From contig NZ_FTNF01000006.1 of assembly GCF_900156065.1 (NCBI RefSeq), forward strand, positions 124,001 through 188,000: DNA of 64,000 nt, read 5' to 3'. How positions within the stretch are numbered: the stretch's first letter is position 1; each line of letters begins with the position of its first letter. The position numbers and the translations under genes were made by a program. Under the pieces are notes generated by a model, which saw only the letters and a program-made list of their open reading frames with translations, was not told the DNA's origin and searched no databases. Positions 16,741 through 27,695 of this stretch are shown here, piece by piece. The DNA is from Micromonospora avicenniae. GTDB lineage: Bacteria; Actinomycetota; Actinomycetes; Mycobacteriales; Micromonosporaceae.

Positions 16741-16783
16741 GCTGATCGGCGGGCCGGGGAGCTGAGCCGGCCCGCCGATCAGC
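16741..16783. repeat. Perfect 17-bp inverted repeat (second hairpin)
   Basis: Arms at 16741-16757 (GCTGATCGGCGGGCCGG) and 16767-16783 are exactly complementary, with a 9-base loop. It lies 44 bases after the etfBA terminator. It could be a second terminator or a protein-binding or mobile intergenic repeat. Confidence 0.75.
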
Positions 16784-17047
16784 CCGTCGGGGTGCCCCCG
16801 GCGTGCGGTCGCCGAGCGGGGCAGGTGATGCCGGACCAGGTGGGGACGTCGATATCCGAGTATGCCTGATGTGCGCCGTTGCGCACTGCCCAAGGCGATG
16901 ATCCCGACTCGGCGACTGGCGAAAACAGTGCCCGTAACAATCCGCGGACTCGCGCCCGCCACCGCTGGTTCGTCCGGACGCCCCGTGACGTACCCGAGGT
17001 GCCCTCGCCCGCCGACCGTCCGTAGCGCCGCCGTAGGCTGAGCGGTG

Positions 17048-18223
17048 ATGGCTTACCTGGATCACGCGGCGACCACTCCGATGCTCGACGAGGCACTGGA
17101 GGCGTACGTCGCCACCGCCCGTGAGGTCGGCAACGCGTCGTCACTGCACGCGGCCGGCCGGAAGGCCCGTCGCCGGGTCGAGGAGTCCCGCGAACGGGTG
17201 GCTGCGGTCCTGGGTGCCCGGCCCTCCGAAGTGATCTTCACGGGTGGTGGCACGGAGAGCGACAACCTCGCGGTCAAGGGAATCTTCTGGGCACGTCGGG
17301 CGAGCGTGGACCGCCACCGTCGCGTGGTGTCCAGCGCGGTGGAGCACCACGCGGTGCTGGACGCCGTGGACTGGCTGGGCGAACACGAGGGCGCGGAGGT
17401 GGGCTCGTTGCCGGTCGACCCCGCCGGGCGCGTCGACCCCGCCGTGCTCCGTGCCGAGCTGGAGGCCCACGGCGACCGGGTCGCACTGGTCACCGCGATG
17501 TGGGCCAACAACGAGGTCGGCACCGTCCAGCCGATCGGCGAACTGGCCGCCGCCGCCGCCGAGTACGGCGTGCCCTTCCACACCGACGCGATCCAGGCGG
17601 TCGGGCAGGTGCCGGTCGACTTCGCCGCCAGTGGGGTGTCGGCGCTGACCGTGACCGGACACAAACTCGGCGGGCCGGTCGGAGTCGGTGCCCTGCTGCT
17701 GGGCCGTGACGTGGCGGCCACCCCGGTGCTGCACGGCGGCGGCCAGGAGCGCGACGTACGCTCCGGCACCCTCGACACCGCCGGGATCGTGGCCTTCGCG
17801 GTCGCGGTGGAGGCGGCCGTCAAGAGTCAGCAGGAGTACGCGGCGCGGATCGCCGCGCTCCGTGACGACCTGGTCGAACGGGTCCGCCGCGCGGTGCCTG
17901 ACGTGGTCTACAACGGTGACCCGGTGAACCGGCTACCCGGCAACGCGCACTTCTCCTTCCCTGGCTGCGAGGGCGACGCGCTGCTGCTGCTCCTCGACGC
18001 CCAGGGCATCGCGTGCTCGACCGGGTCGGCCTGCTCGGCCGGGGTGGCCCAGCCCTCGCACGTGCTGCTGGCGCTGGGCGCCGACGACGACCGGGCCCGT
18101 TCGTCGCTGCGCTTCACCCTCGGCCACACCTCGTCGCGGGACGACGTCGACGCGCTCATCGCCGCCCTTCCGGGCGCGGTCGAGCGCGCCCGCCGGGCCG
18201 CCGCCTACCGCACCCCCCGCTGA
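17048..18223 (+). CDS. Cysteine desulfurase (IscS/NifS class)
   Basis: The start is ATG 17048, one codon after a GTG. The 391-residue protein opens [11 protein letters not shown] and has the PLP-lysine site TVTGHKLGG with Lys206, HTDAIQA (178-184) and the persulfide-forming Cys329 in STGSACSAG. It releases sulfur from L-cysteine as a protein persulfide. With mnmA directly downstream, supply of sulfur to tRNA 2-thiouridine is the clear contextual role; Fe-S cluster assembly is also possible. mnmA starts 178 bases downstream. Gene order iscS-mnmA is conserved in actinobacteria. Confidence 0.93.
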   Translation: MAYLDHAATTPMLDEALEAYVATAREVGNASSLHAAGRKARRRVEESRERVAAVLGARPSEVIFTGGGTESDNLAVKGIFWARRASVDRHRRVVSSAVEHHAVLDAVDWLGEHEGAEVGSLPVDPAGRVDPAVLRAELEAHGDRVALVTAMWANNEVGTVQPIGELAAAAAEYGVPFHTDAIQAVGQVPVDFAASGVSALTVTGHKLGGPVGVGALLLGRDVAATPVLHGGGQERDVRSGTLDTAGIVAFAVAVEAAVKSQQEYAARIAALRDDLVERVRRAVPDVVYNGDPVNRLPGNAHFSFPGCEGDALLLLLDAQGIACSTGSACSAGVAQPSHVLLALGADDDRARSSLRFTLGHTSSRDDVDALIAALPGAVERARRAAAYRTPR

Positions 18224-18401
18224 TCCCGGGTGCCCTCGCCCGGGGCCTCGGCCGCCGGTCGGTGGGGCGTGACGTCCGATTCGTCATCAGGCACACCCCT
18301 GCCGGACCGTCGGGCGAGTGGGCCGCGCGGCAGCGGGCGGATCGGGCGGGCAGCCGGCCGGATCGGGTGGTTAGGGTTGGAAGGCGGAAGGGAGTGAGCT
18401 G

Positions 18402-19475
18402 GTGAGGGTATTGGCGGCGATGTCCGGCGGGGTCGACTCGGCGGTCGCGGCGGCGCGGGCGGTCGACGCCGGGCACGACGTGACAGGCGTGCATCTGGCG
18501 CTCTCCCGCAATCCGAAGACCTACCGCACCGGGGCGCGAGGCTGCTGCACGCTGGAAGACTCGCGGGACGCGCGTCGCGCCGCCGACGTGATCGGCATCC
18601 CGTTCTACGTGTGGGACATGGCCGACCGGTTCCACGAGGACGTGGTGGACGACTTCGTCGCCGAGTACGCGGCCGGGCGTACCCCGAACCCGTGCCTGCG
18701 CTGCAACGAGAAGATCAAGTTCGCCGCGGTGCTGGACCGGGCGATCGCCCTGGGCTTCGACGCGGTGGTCACCGGCCACCACGCCCGGCTCGGCGCGGAC
18801 GGCCTGCTGCGGCGTAGCGCCGACCTGGCCAAGGACCAGTCGTACGTGCTGGCGGTGCTCACCCGGGAGCAGCTGGACCGGTCGATCTTTCCGCTCGGTG
18901 ACTCGACGAAGGCGGAGGTCCGGGCCGAGGCCGCGCGGCGGGGGCTCGCGGTCGCCGAGAAGCCGGACTCCCACGACATCTGCTTCATCGCCGACGGCGA
19001 CACCCGGGGTTTCCTCGCGCAGCGGCTGGGCGAGCAGCCGGGCGACGTGGTCGACGCGACCAGCGGTGCGGTCGTCGGCACCCATGCCGGCGCGTACGCG
19101 TACACCGTCGGCCAGCGACGCGGCCTGCACCTGGACCGGCCGGCCCCGGACGGCCGGCCGCGCTACGTGCTCTCCATCACCCCGAAGACCAACACCGTGA
19201 CCGTCGGCCCGGCCGAGGCGCTGGAGGTGTCCCAGGTCCGCGCCGAGCGTCCGGTCTGGACCGGCGGCCCGCGTCCGGACGGTCCGATCGAGTGCGAGGT
19301 ACAGCTGCGCGCGCACGGTGACGTGTCGCCGGCGACCGTCGCTCTGGACGGCGACACGCTCCACGCCGAGCTGCGCCGTCCGTTGCGGGGAGTCGCCGCC
19401 GGGCAGGCGGTGGTGGCGTACCGGCCGGATCCGGCGGGCGACATCGTGCTCGGCTCCGCCACCATCGCGGGCTGA
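18402..19475 (+). CDS. mnmA: tRNA-specific 2-thiouridylase
   Basis: GTG 18402 sits behind GGAAGGGAGTGAG. The 357-residue enzyme has the PP-loop MSGGVDSA (7-14), Asp/Cys motifs [14 protein letters not shown] with nucleophile Cys98, and the partner cysteine Cys194 in SHDICFI, matching Cys102 and Cys199 of E. coli MnmA. The C-terminal part carries the beta-barrel with VGQRRGL. It thiolates U34 of Lys, Glu and Gln tRNAs using ATP and persulfide sulfur, which here would come from the cysteine desulfurase encoded just upstream. Length is normal for the family. Confidence 0.95.
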   Translation: MRVLAAMSGGVDSAVAAARAVDAGHDVTGVHLALSRNPKTYRTGARGCCTLEDSRDARRAADVIGIPFYVWDMADRFHEDVVDDFVAEYAAGRTPNPCLRCNEKIKFAAVLDRAIALGFDAVVTGHHARLGADGLLRRSADLAKDQSYVLAVLTREQLDRSIFPLGDSTKAEVRAEAARRGLAVAEKPDSHDICFIADGDTRGFLAQRLGEQPGDVVDATSGAVVGTHAGAYAYTVGQRRGLHLDRPAPDGRPRYVLSITPKTNTVTVGPAEALEVSQVRAERPVWTGGPRPDGPIECEVQLRAHGDVSPATVALDGDTLHAELRRPLRGVAAGQAVVAYRPDPAGDIVLGSATIAG

Positions 19476-19523
19476 GTGCCGCCGCCGGGCGGATCGGCAG
19501 TCCCCACCGGATACCCTTCGCCC

Positions 19524-20528
19524 GTGACAGATCAGGCGTGGCCGTGGCCGACCGGCGCGGCGACCGGCATCGGATCGCTGCCGGGCACCGACATCGCCGA
19601 GGCACAGCGGATCGTCCTCGGGGAACTACCCAACCTGCCGCACCTGCCGGAGTTGCCGGCCCGCGGCCCGGGCGCCGACCTGATCGGCCGCACCGCCGGC
19701 CTGTTGGTCGAGCTGCCCGTGGAGCTGTACGCAGCCCGCTGGCGGATCGCCCCGCGTCCCGGCCGTGAGCTGCGCCGGGCCCGGGACCTCATGGAGCGCG
19801 ACCTCGACCAGCTCGCCGAGCAGGCCGAGGAGTACGCCGGGCCGATCAAGGTGCAGGCCGGGGGGCCGTTCACCCTCGCCGCCGACCTGGAGCTGCCGAT
19901 CGGTGGCCGGATGCTGCGGGACCCGGGCGCGGTGCGTGACCTGACCGGCTCGCTCACCGAAGGGCTGCGCGAGCACGTCGCGGCGGTGGCCCGGCGGCTG
20001 CCCCGGGCGTCGGTGCTGCTCCAACTGGACGAGCCGTCGCTGCCCGCGGTGCTCGCCGGACGGGTGCGCACGGAGAGCGGGCTCGGCACGTACCCGGCCG
20101 CGGACGTCGAACTCGTGTCGACCCTGCTGCGCTCGCTCATCGAGGCCGTGGGGGTGCCGACGGTGGTGCACTGCTGCGCGCCCGACGTGCCGGTGGAGCT
20201 GATCCGCTCCACGGGCGCGGCCGGTCTGGCCCTCGACCTGTCGCTGGTCACCGACCTGGACCCGCTCGGCGAGGCGATCGACGCCGGGCTGGGGTTGCTC
20301 GCCGGCGCCGTCCCCACGCGACCGCCGTCGAACGGTCGCGCCCCCACCTCCGCCGAGGTGGCCGACCGGGTACGCGTGCTCTGGGATCGCCTCGCCTTCC
20401 CCCGCGCCCGCCTGGCCGAGCAGGTGGTGGTCACCCCGGCCTGCGGGCTGGCGGGTGCCACGCCGGAGTACGCCCGGGCCGTGCTGAAGGCCTGCCACGA
20501 CGCCGGTCGGCGACTCGCCGAGGACTGA
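19524..20528 (+). CDS. MetE-like methionine synthase family protein
   Basis: The start is GTG 19524 (VTDQAWPWPTGAATGIGSLPG), 48 bases after mnmA. The 334-residue protein matches only the C-terminal catalytic barrel of cobalamin-independent methionine synthase. It has GIGSLPGTD at the N terminus, the zinc ligand pair in VVHCCAPD (about 213-220) and a third cysteine in TPACGLAGATPEYA (about 302-315). It is half the size of MetE and lacks the folate-binding N-terminal barrel, so its methyl donor and true reaction are uncertain. An equivalent gene lies beside ligA in M. tuberculosis (Rv3015c), so the position is conserved. Confidence 0.85.
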   Translation: MTDQAWPWPTGAATGIGSLPGTDIAEAQRIVLGELPNLPHLPELPARGPGADLIGRTAGLLVELPVELYAARWRIAPRPGRELRRARDLMERDLDQLAEQAEEYAGPIKVQAGGPFTLAADLELPIGGRMLRDPGAVRDLTGSLTEGLREHVAAVARRLPRASVLLQLDEPSLPAVLAGRVRTESGLGTYPAADVELVSTLLRSLIEAVGVPTVVHCCAPDVPVELIRSTGAAGLALDLSLVTDLDPLGEAIDAGLGLLAGAVPTRPPSNGRAPTSAEVADRVRVLWDRLAFPRARLAEQVVVTPACGLAGATPEYARAVLKACHDAGRRLAED

Positions 20529-20564
20529 GTTTCGCCGTCGTACCCGGCGGGCAGGATGACCGGC

Positions 20565-20924
20565 ATGATTGGACAGCTGCGTTCGACGGTGATCGACTGC
20601 CCGGATCCCCGGGCCCTAGCGGCGTTCTACTCGGAACTGCTCGGCCTGCCGCTGGTGCACGACGAGGACGACTGGGTGGTGCTCGGCGGCCCGCCCGGGC
20701 AGCATCCGCGCCTGGCGTTCCAGAAGGCGCCCGACCTGCGTCCACCGACCTGGCCGGAGCCGGAGGTCCCCCAGCAGCTCCACCTCGACGTGACGGTGAC
20801 CGACATCGAGGCCGCCGAGAAGGCGGCGCTCGCGCTCGGTGCCCGGCGGTTGCCCGGCGAGGGCGAGGGCTTCCGGGTGTACGCCGATCCCGCCGGCCAT
20901 CCGTTCTGCCTCTGCTGGGACTGA
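20565..20924 (+). CDS. VOC (glyoxalase-like) family protein
   Basis: ATG 20565 (MIGQLRSTVIDCPD) has an AGGA site 8 bases upstream; an ATG three codons earlier is possible. The 119-residue protein has the paired beta-alpha-beta-beta-beta modules of the vicinal oxygen chelate fold: CPDPRALAAFYSELLGLPL, then QQLHLDVTVTDIEAAEKAAL and VYADPAGHPFCLCWD at the end. Candidate metal ligands are His75 (QLHLDV) and the final Asp/His region. The reaction is unknown. It sits in the mnmA-ligA interval. Confidence 0.8.
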   Translation: MIGQLRSTVIDCPDPRALAAFYSELLGLPLVHDEDDWVVLGGPPGQHPRLAFQKAPDLRPPTWPEPEVPQQLHLDVTVTDIEAAEKAALALGARRLPGEGEGFRVYADPAGHPFCLCWD

Positions 20925-20984
20925 CGGCAGGCCGACTGCCGCACCCCCTGGCGACGGTTGCTCCCGACGGGCATGATCACCGTC

Positions 20985-22055
20985 ATGATCGATTCCTCGC
21001 GCGACCGCGCCGCCGGGTCGCTGTTCGGGCTCGCCTACGGCGACGCGCTCGGTAAGGAGACCGAGTTCCTTCCGGTCGCCGAGATCGTCCGCCGGCACGG
21101 GCCTTCCGGCCCCCGCGAGCTGGTCGGAGACCCGGCGCTGGTCACCGACGACACCCAGATGGCACTGGCTGTGGCCTGGGCGCTGCGCGAGGCGTCCGAG
21201 CTGACGCCCGAAGCGGTGGAGCCGGTGCTGCGCCGCCGGTTCGTCGACTGGGCGGCGAGCCCGGAGAACAACCGGGCCCCGGGAATGACCTGCCTGCGGG
21301 CCTGCGGCGAGCTGGCCCGGGGGGTGCGCTGGCAGGAGGCGAGCGTGGCCGACTCGAAGGGCTGCGGGGCGAACATGCGGGTCACCCCGGTCGGGCTGCT
21401 CGACGTCGACCTGGACACCCTCGCCGGGCTCGCCCAGTTCCAGGCCGGCCTGACCCACGGTCACCCGACCGGGCTGGCCGCCAGCGAGCTGACCGCGTAC
21501 GCCGTGCGGCTGCTGCGTGACGGCGCCGCGCTCGACGAACTGCCCGCCCTGCTCGCCGAGCGGGCGCGGCAGCAGCGCCTCCACTACCGCGCCGACTGGC
21601 TGGGCGACCTGTGGCAGCGCCCCGGCGCGACGGTCCCGACGGAGTTCATCGCCCGGGGCTGGGACGAGTGCCTCGCCGTGCTGGGCCGGCTGACCGACGC
21701 GCTGGCCCGGCCGGACGACGGTGGCGATCCGTGCCTGCTGACCGGGGAGGGCTGGGTGGCCGAGGAGGCGTTGGCCACCGCCCTGTACTGCGCGCTGCGG
21801 CACCCCGACGACCCGGTCGGCGCGCTGGCCAGGGGCGCCACCACCGCCGGTGACTCCGACTCCATCGCCGCGCTGGCCGGCGCGTTCGTGGGGGCGGCGG
21901 TCGGCATGTCCGCCTGGCCGGCCGGCTGGGCCACCCGGATCGAGTACGCCGACCAGCTCACCGCCCTAACCACCCCCCAACCCCCCCCCCCCCCCCCCCC
22001 CCCCCACCCCCCCCACCCCCACCCCCACATGCGCGCACCCCGCTTCCAGCGGTGA
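20985..22055 (+). CDS. ADP-ribosylglycohydrolase family protein with altered C terminus
   Basis: ATG 20985 is chosen because the domain starts at once (MIDSSRDRAAGSLFGLAYGDALG). The 356-residue protein has the ARH metal-binding features: GDALGKETEF (about 19-28), DDTQMAL (about 54-60), HGHPTG and GDSDSIAALAGAF (about 295-307). It should remove ADP-ribose from a protein, nucleic acid or small molecule, in the cytoplasm. After LTALTTP the reading frame runs into a C25 homopolymer at 21981-22005 and becomes poly-Pro/His before a stop inside a large inverted repeat. The last 25 or so residues are therefore probably not native; a sequencing artefact or slippage is possible. Confidence 0.8.
   Translation: MIDSSRDRAAGSLFGLAYGDALGKETEFLPVAEIVRRHGPSGPRELVGDPALVTDDTQMALAVAWALREASELTPEAVEPVLRRRFVDWAASPENNRAPGMTCLRACGELARGVRWQEASVADSKGCGANMRVTPVGLLDVDLDTLAGLAQFQAGLTHGHPTGLAASELTAYAVRLLRDGAALDELPALLAERARQQRLHYRADWLGDLWQRPGATVPTEFIARGWDECLAVLGRLTDALARPDDGGDPCLLTGEGWVAEEALATALYCALRHPDDPVGALARGATTAGDSDSIAALAGAFVGAAVGMSAWPAGWATRIEYADQLTALTTPQPPPPPPPPHPPHPHPHMRAPRFQR
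21974..22026. repeat. Poly-C tract including a 25-base C run
   Basis: The tract has 25 uninterrupted C at 21981-22005, then C8, C5 and C5 blocks separated by single A. It lies at the 3' end of the ADP-ribosylglycohydrolase gene. Runs this long are rare in bacterial genes and are prone to slippage and to assembly error. Confidence 0.9.
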
Positions 22056-22111
22056 TCAAGAGGTTTGCGTCACGAGAGCGGCCGGTCGTGACGCAAACCT
22101 CTTGATCACCG
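22050..22111. repeat. 26-bp perfect inverted repeat
   Basis: Arms 22050-22075 and 22086-22111 are fully complementary, with a 10-base loop (GAGCGGCCGG). The arm core is GATCAAGAGGTTTGCGTCA, much less GC-rich than the surroundings. It overlaps the stop of the ADP-ribosylglycohydrolase gene and lies 100 bases before ligA. It can act as a bidirectional terminator; the atypical composition suggests a dispersed intergenic element. Confidence 0.85.
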
Positions 22112-22190
22112 GCTGCAGCTGGGTGACGCCGGGTCGGACGGGCGGGTGGGCGGCGGGTTGTCGTACGCGCCGGTTACCGTGCCCGGGTAG

Positions 22191-24365
<2,175 letters not shown>

Positions 24366-24565
24366 GTCCCACCACCTCTGCCCGTCATGCCTGGTCAGCG
24401 CCACGTGGACGAACGACGCGGCGGCCCGGGTCGGCTGGGGCGTATACCAAGTTAATTACGACTACGACCGATTCGTGACTGTCATACCGGGAAAGCCGGC
24501 ACCGAGGGCGTTTCATTGGTGCACGGCGTGTGAACGGGCACGCCGACCGTTGTCCGGGAGGTGTG

Positions 24566-27157
24566 ATGGAGGTCGCGGACCCGCGCAACGTCGTCCCGCC
24601 CGGACGCGTTGCGCCGTTCACCGCCTTCATCGGCGCCGTCCTGGCCCTGGCGTTGCTGCTCGCGGCCGGTCCACTGGCGGCGTTGCCGGAGCAACTGCCT
24701 CAGCTGCCGGTGGCGTTCTGGACGATGGCGGCGCTCGCGGTGGTCTGCGACGCCCGCCCGTTCGTACCGCCGGGCCGGCGGCATACGTCGGCAGTCTTCC
24801 CGTCCACCTGCTTCACCTTCGCCATACTGCTCGGCTGGGGGCTGGGTCCGGCGGTGGTGGTACAGGCGGTGGCCGTCATCGTCTCCGGCTGGCGGCTGCG
24901 GCACGCCATGTGGCGCACGGCGTTCAACGTCGGGCAGTACGCCTGCGCCCTCGCCGCCGCGTACGCGGTCACCCGTCTCGGGCCCGGCACCGTCTTCTCC
25001 GGCGGTGTGCTGCACACCTCCGACGTCGTGGCGGTCGGTGGCGCGACCCTGGTCTGGTTCCTTGTCAACTACGTGCTGGTCAGCATGGCCGTACGGCTCC
25101 GATTCGGTGGCCGATGGTGGTCCAGCTTCCGGCAGGGCCTCGGCTTCGAACTGCTTTCCACCGGTTCGCTGCTGCTGCTCGCCCCGGTGCTGGTCGCCGC
25201 GGCCCGCACCAGCGCCGCACTGATCCCGCTGGTGCTGGTGCCACTCTTCGCCGTCTACCGGATGGCCCGGCTCACCGTCGAGCAGCAACAGCTCGCCTCC
25301 CTGGACCCGTTGACCGGCCTGCCGAACCGCAAGGCGCTGCTGGCCGAGGTCGCCGAGCAGGTCCACCTGCACGGGGAGCGGTCCGGCCGCGGCGAACCGG
25401 ACGGGCACCTGGCGCTGCTGCTGATCGACCTGGACCGGTTCAAGAACGTCAACGACGCCCTCGGCCACGCGGTGGGGGACCGGCTGCTGGTCGAGGTCAG
25501 CCAGCGACTGACCACACTGGTCGGTGGGCGGGACATGGTGGCCCGGCTGGGCGGCGACGAGTTCGCCATCGTGATGACCGGTCTCAGCGACGCCGCCGAG
25601 GCGCGTGAACTCGCCGACCTGGTGGTCCGGACGCTCGCCGAGCCGGTGCCGCTGGACGGGCTGCCGCTGGACGTGGGCGGGTCGATCGGCATCGCCGTCT
25701 TCCCGGAGCACGGGGAGGACTTCGCCACCCTGATGCGCCACGCCGACGTGGCGATGTACGACGCGAAGCACCGCAACGACACCATCGCCGTCTACACCGC
25801 CGAGTCCGACCACAACTCGGCCGAGCGGCTCGGACTCCTGGCCGATCTGCGACGGGTGCTGGAGGCCGGCCCGGCCGTGGACGAGCGGGCCGACGCCGAC
25901 CAGCCGGCCGACGTACGACCCGGTGGCACGTCCGAAGCGGGGGAGGGCCGGCTCGTCACCGGCGCGACACGGGGCGGGGACGGTGCCGCCCTCGCCACCG
26001 CCGTTGATCGGGCCGGCGGGGTGCCGGGTGGAGGCTCGGGCGGCGACGGTGCGGCGCTGAACGGCGGAGCGACGGGCCCTCGGGCGCGACGCTGGTGGTC
26101 GCGGCAGCGGGAGCGCCGTCCCGAGGTGGTGCCCGAGGACGAGCTGATCAGCCGGATCGTGTCCGGCGCCGACCCGATCCGCCGCCGCACCGGCCGTCCC
26201 GGCACGCGAGTGGTCGACCGGGGCGCGGTCGTCGACCGCAGGGCGGCGAACGGCCGCGGACCGACCGCCGATCCGGGCCACCACGGGCTCGGCGTGACCG
26301 CCGACGAGGACGCCGCGGCCGCTCTGGCCGCCGGTGAGCATCGCGGCGAGGGCTCGGACGCCGACCCGGCCGTCGACGCCGGCGAGATCACGATGTACTA
26401 CCAGCCGCAGGTCGCCATCGCCACCGGCGAGGTGGTGGGGGTCGAGGCGCTGCTGCGCTGGCGACACCCGCGGCGCGGAATGGTCGACCCGGAGGAGCTC
26501 ATCCGGGTCGCCGAGCAGAGCACCGTGATGCGCCTGCTCACCCGCCGGGTGGTCGACGACGTCGTGGAGCAGCTCGCGAAGTGGTCGGCCGCGGGGGTCG
26601 GCCTGCGGGCCGCGCTCAACGTGAGCGTGCGTGACCTGCACACCGGCGAGATCGCCGATCAGATCGCCGACCGGCTGGCCCGGTACGGCGTACCGCCCGA
26701 GCGGCTGCAACTGGAGATCACCGAGGGCGCCCTGATGGCCGATCCGCGACGGGTGCTGGCCACCATCTCCCGGCTGCACCGCATCGGGGTGGCCATCGCG
26801 CTCGACGACTTCGGCACCGGCTACTCGTCCCTGCAACACCTGCGCCGGTTGCCGCTGTCCGAGGTCAAGGTCGACCGCAGCTTCGTCCTCGGCATGGCCG
26901 ACGACCCCGACGACGCGGCGATCGTACGGTCGATGATCGAGCTTGCGGGGGCCCTCGGTCTGCGGGTGGTCGCCGAGGGGGTCGAGGACGAGCGGACCTG
27001 GCGGATGCTGCACGCCGCCGGCTGTGACGCCGCCCAGGGCTGGTTCTACGCCCGGCCGATGCCCGCCCAGGAGTTGGTCACCTGGCTGGCCCGGTACCGT
27101 CCGGTGCGCCCCGCCGGAGGCCCGGACCCCGACCTGCGCCGCCGGCACGCCCGCTGA
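24566..27157 (+). CDS. Membrane GGDEF-EAL protein (c-di-GMP turnover), first copy
   Basis: ATG 24566 follows GGGAGGTGTG. The 863-residue protein has an N-terminal membrane domain with about seven helices (about 15-230) resembling a MASE-type sensor. A GGDEF domain follows with an intact GGDEF at 329-333. Then comes an Ala/Gly/Arg-rich linker of about 170 residues, and an EAL domain with EALLRW (Glu627), [37 protein letters not shown] and QGWFYARP. All catalytic EAL residues are present. The RxxD inhibitory site before GGDEF is absent. It may make and degrade c-di-GMP. The long low-complexity linker is unusual. It interrupts the usual ligA-gatC adjacency. Confidence 0.9.
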   Translation: MEVADPRNVVPPGRVAPFTAFIGAVLALALLLAAGPLAALPEQLPQLPVAFWTMAALAVVCDARPFVPPGRRHTSAVFPSTCFTFAILLGWGLGPAVVVQAVAVIVSGWRLRHAMWRTAFNVGQYACALAAAYAVTRLGPGTVFSGGVLHTSDVVAVGGATLVWFLVNYVLVSMAVRLRFGGRWWSSFRQGLGFELLSTGSLLLLAPVLVAAARTSAALIPLVLVPLFAVYRMARLTVEQQQLASLDPLTGLPNRKALLAEVAEQVHLHGERSGRGEPDGHLALLLIDLDRFKNVNDALGHAVGDRLLVEVSQRLTTLVGGRDMVARLGGDEFAIVMTGLSDAAEARELADLVVRTLAEPVPLDGLPLDVGGSIGIAVFPEHGEDFATLMRHADVAMYDAKHRNDTIAVYTAESDHNSAERLGLLADLRRVLEAGPAVDERADADQPADVRPGGTSEAGEGRLVTGATRGGDGAALATAVDRAGGVPGGGSGGDGAALNGGATGPRARRWWSRQRERRPEVVPEDELISRIVSGADPIRRRTGRPGTRVVDRGAVVDRRAANGRGPTADPGHHGLGVTADEDAAAALAAGEHRGEGSDADPAVDAGEITMYYQPQVAIATGEVVGVEALLRWRHPRRGMVDPEELIRVAEQSTVMRLLTRRVVDDVVEQLAKWSAAGVGLRAALNVSVRDLHTGEIADQIADRLARYGVPPERLQLEITEGALMADPRRVLATISRLHRIGVAIALDDFGTGYSSLQHLRRLPLSEVKVDRSFVLGMADDPDDAAIVRSMIELAGALGLRVVAEGVEDERTWRMLHAAGCDAAQGWFYARPMPAQELVTWLARYRPVRPAGGPDPDLRRRHAR

Positions 27158-27315
27158 ACCGGCCCGGACGGGGCGACGCGGCGGTGTGGAGGGGGAGTGG
27201 GGGGACGCCACGCCGACACGGAACAATAGACTCGCTCCGGTCACCGCGCGTCACTCCGTACAGCTCGCGCGGTCGGCAGACCGGCCGGACACAGGACCGT
27301 TACGAAGGGGGCACG

Positions 27316-27621
27316 ATGGCCGCCATCTCCCGCGAGGAGGTCGCGCACCTGGCGCGCCTGTCGCGGCTCGCCGTCACCGAGGAGGAGCTGGACACGTTCG
27401 CCGGCCAGCTCGACGTGATCCTCCAGGCGGTCGCCCAGGTCGGCAAGGTCGCCGCCGCGGACATCCCGCCGACCTCGCACTCGGTGCCGCTGACGAACGT
27501 CCTGCGTGAGGACGTCGAGACGCCGTGCCTGACCCCCGAGGAGGCGTTGTCGGGCGCGCCGGACGTCGATCAGCAGCGGTTCCGGGTTCCGCGGATCCTC
27601 AACGAGGACCTGGCGTCATGA
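27316..27621 (+). CDS. gatC: Asp-tRNA(Asn)/Glu-tRNA(Gln) amidotransferase subunit C
   Basis: ATG 27316, behind ACGAAGGGGGCACG, opens [20 protein letters not shown] and gives the normal 101-residue Gat[12 protein letters not shown] and the FRVPRIL end are typical. GatC stabilises the GatA-GatB complex that converts Glu-tRNA(Gln) and Asp-tRNA(Asn) to the correct amides. Its stop overlaps the ATG of a 25-codon mini-ORF that in turn overlaps gatA, so translation through the three frames may be continuous. Confidence 0.95.
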   Translation: MAAISREEVAHLARLSRLAVTEEELDTFAGQLDVILQAVAQVGKVAAADIPPTSHSVPLTNVLREDVETPCLTPEEALSGAPDVDQQRFRVPRILNEDLAS

Positions 27622-27695
27622 GCGAACGTAACGAGCGAATCGGCATCATCAGCGCGCGGCGGGGCGCCGGCGAGCGAAGCGAGGCGGCGGCATGA
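27618..27695 (+). CDS. Mini-ORF bridging gatC and gatA
   Basis: ATG 27618 overlaps the gatC stop (ATGA). The frame encodes 25 residues ([11 protein letters not shown]...ERSEAAA) and its TGA at 27693-27695 overlaps the gatA ATG. It contains GAGCGAAGCGAGG exactly seven bases before the gatA start, as in the mini-ORF before ilvN. It may act as a translational coupler rather than encode a working peptide. Confidence 0.45.
   Translation: MSERNERIGIISARRGAGERSEAAA

Larger units (their letters stand above)
16612..17047. other. 436-base intergenic region with two strong hairpins
   Basis: No gene is seen here. Two hairpins lie in the first half (16655-16696 and 16741-16783). The remaining 260 bases up to the cysteine desulfurase start hold only moderate GC sequence and presumably its promoter. 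Confidence 0.7.
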
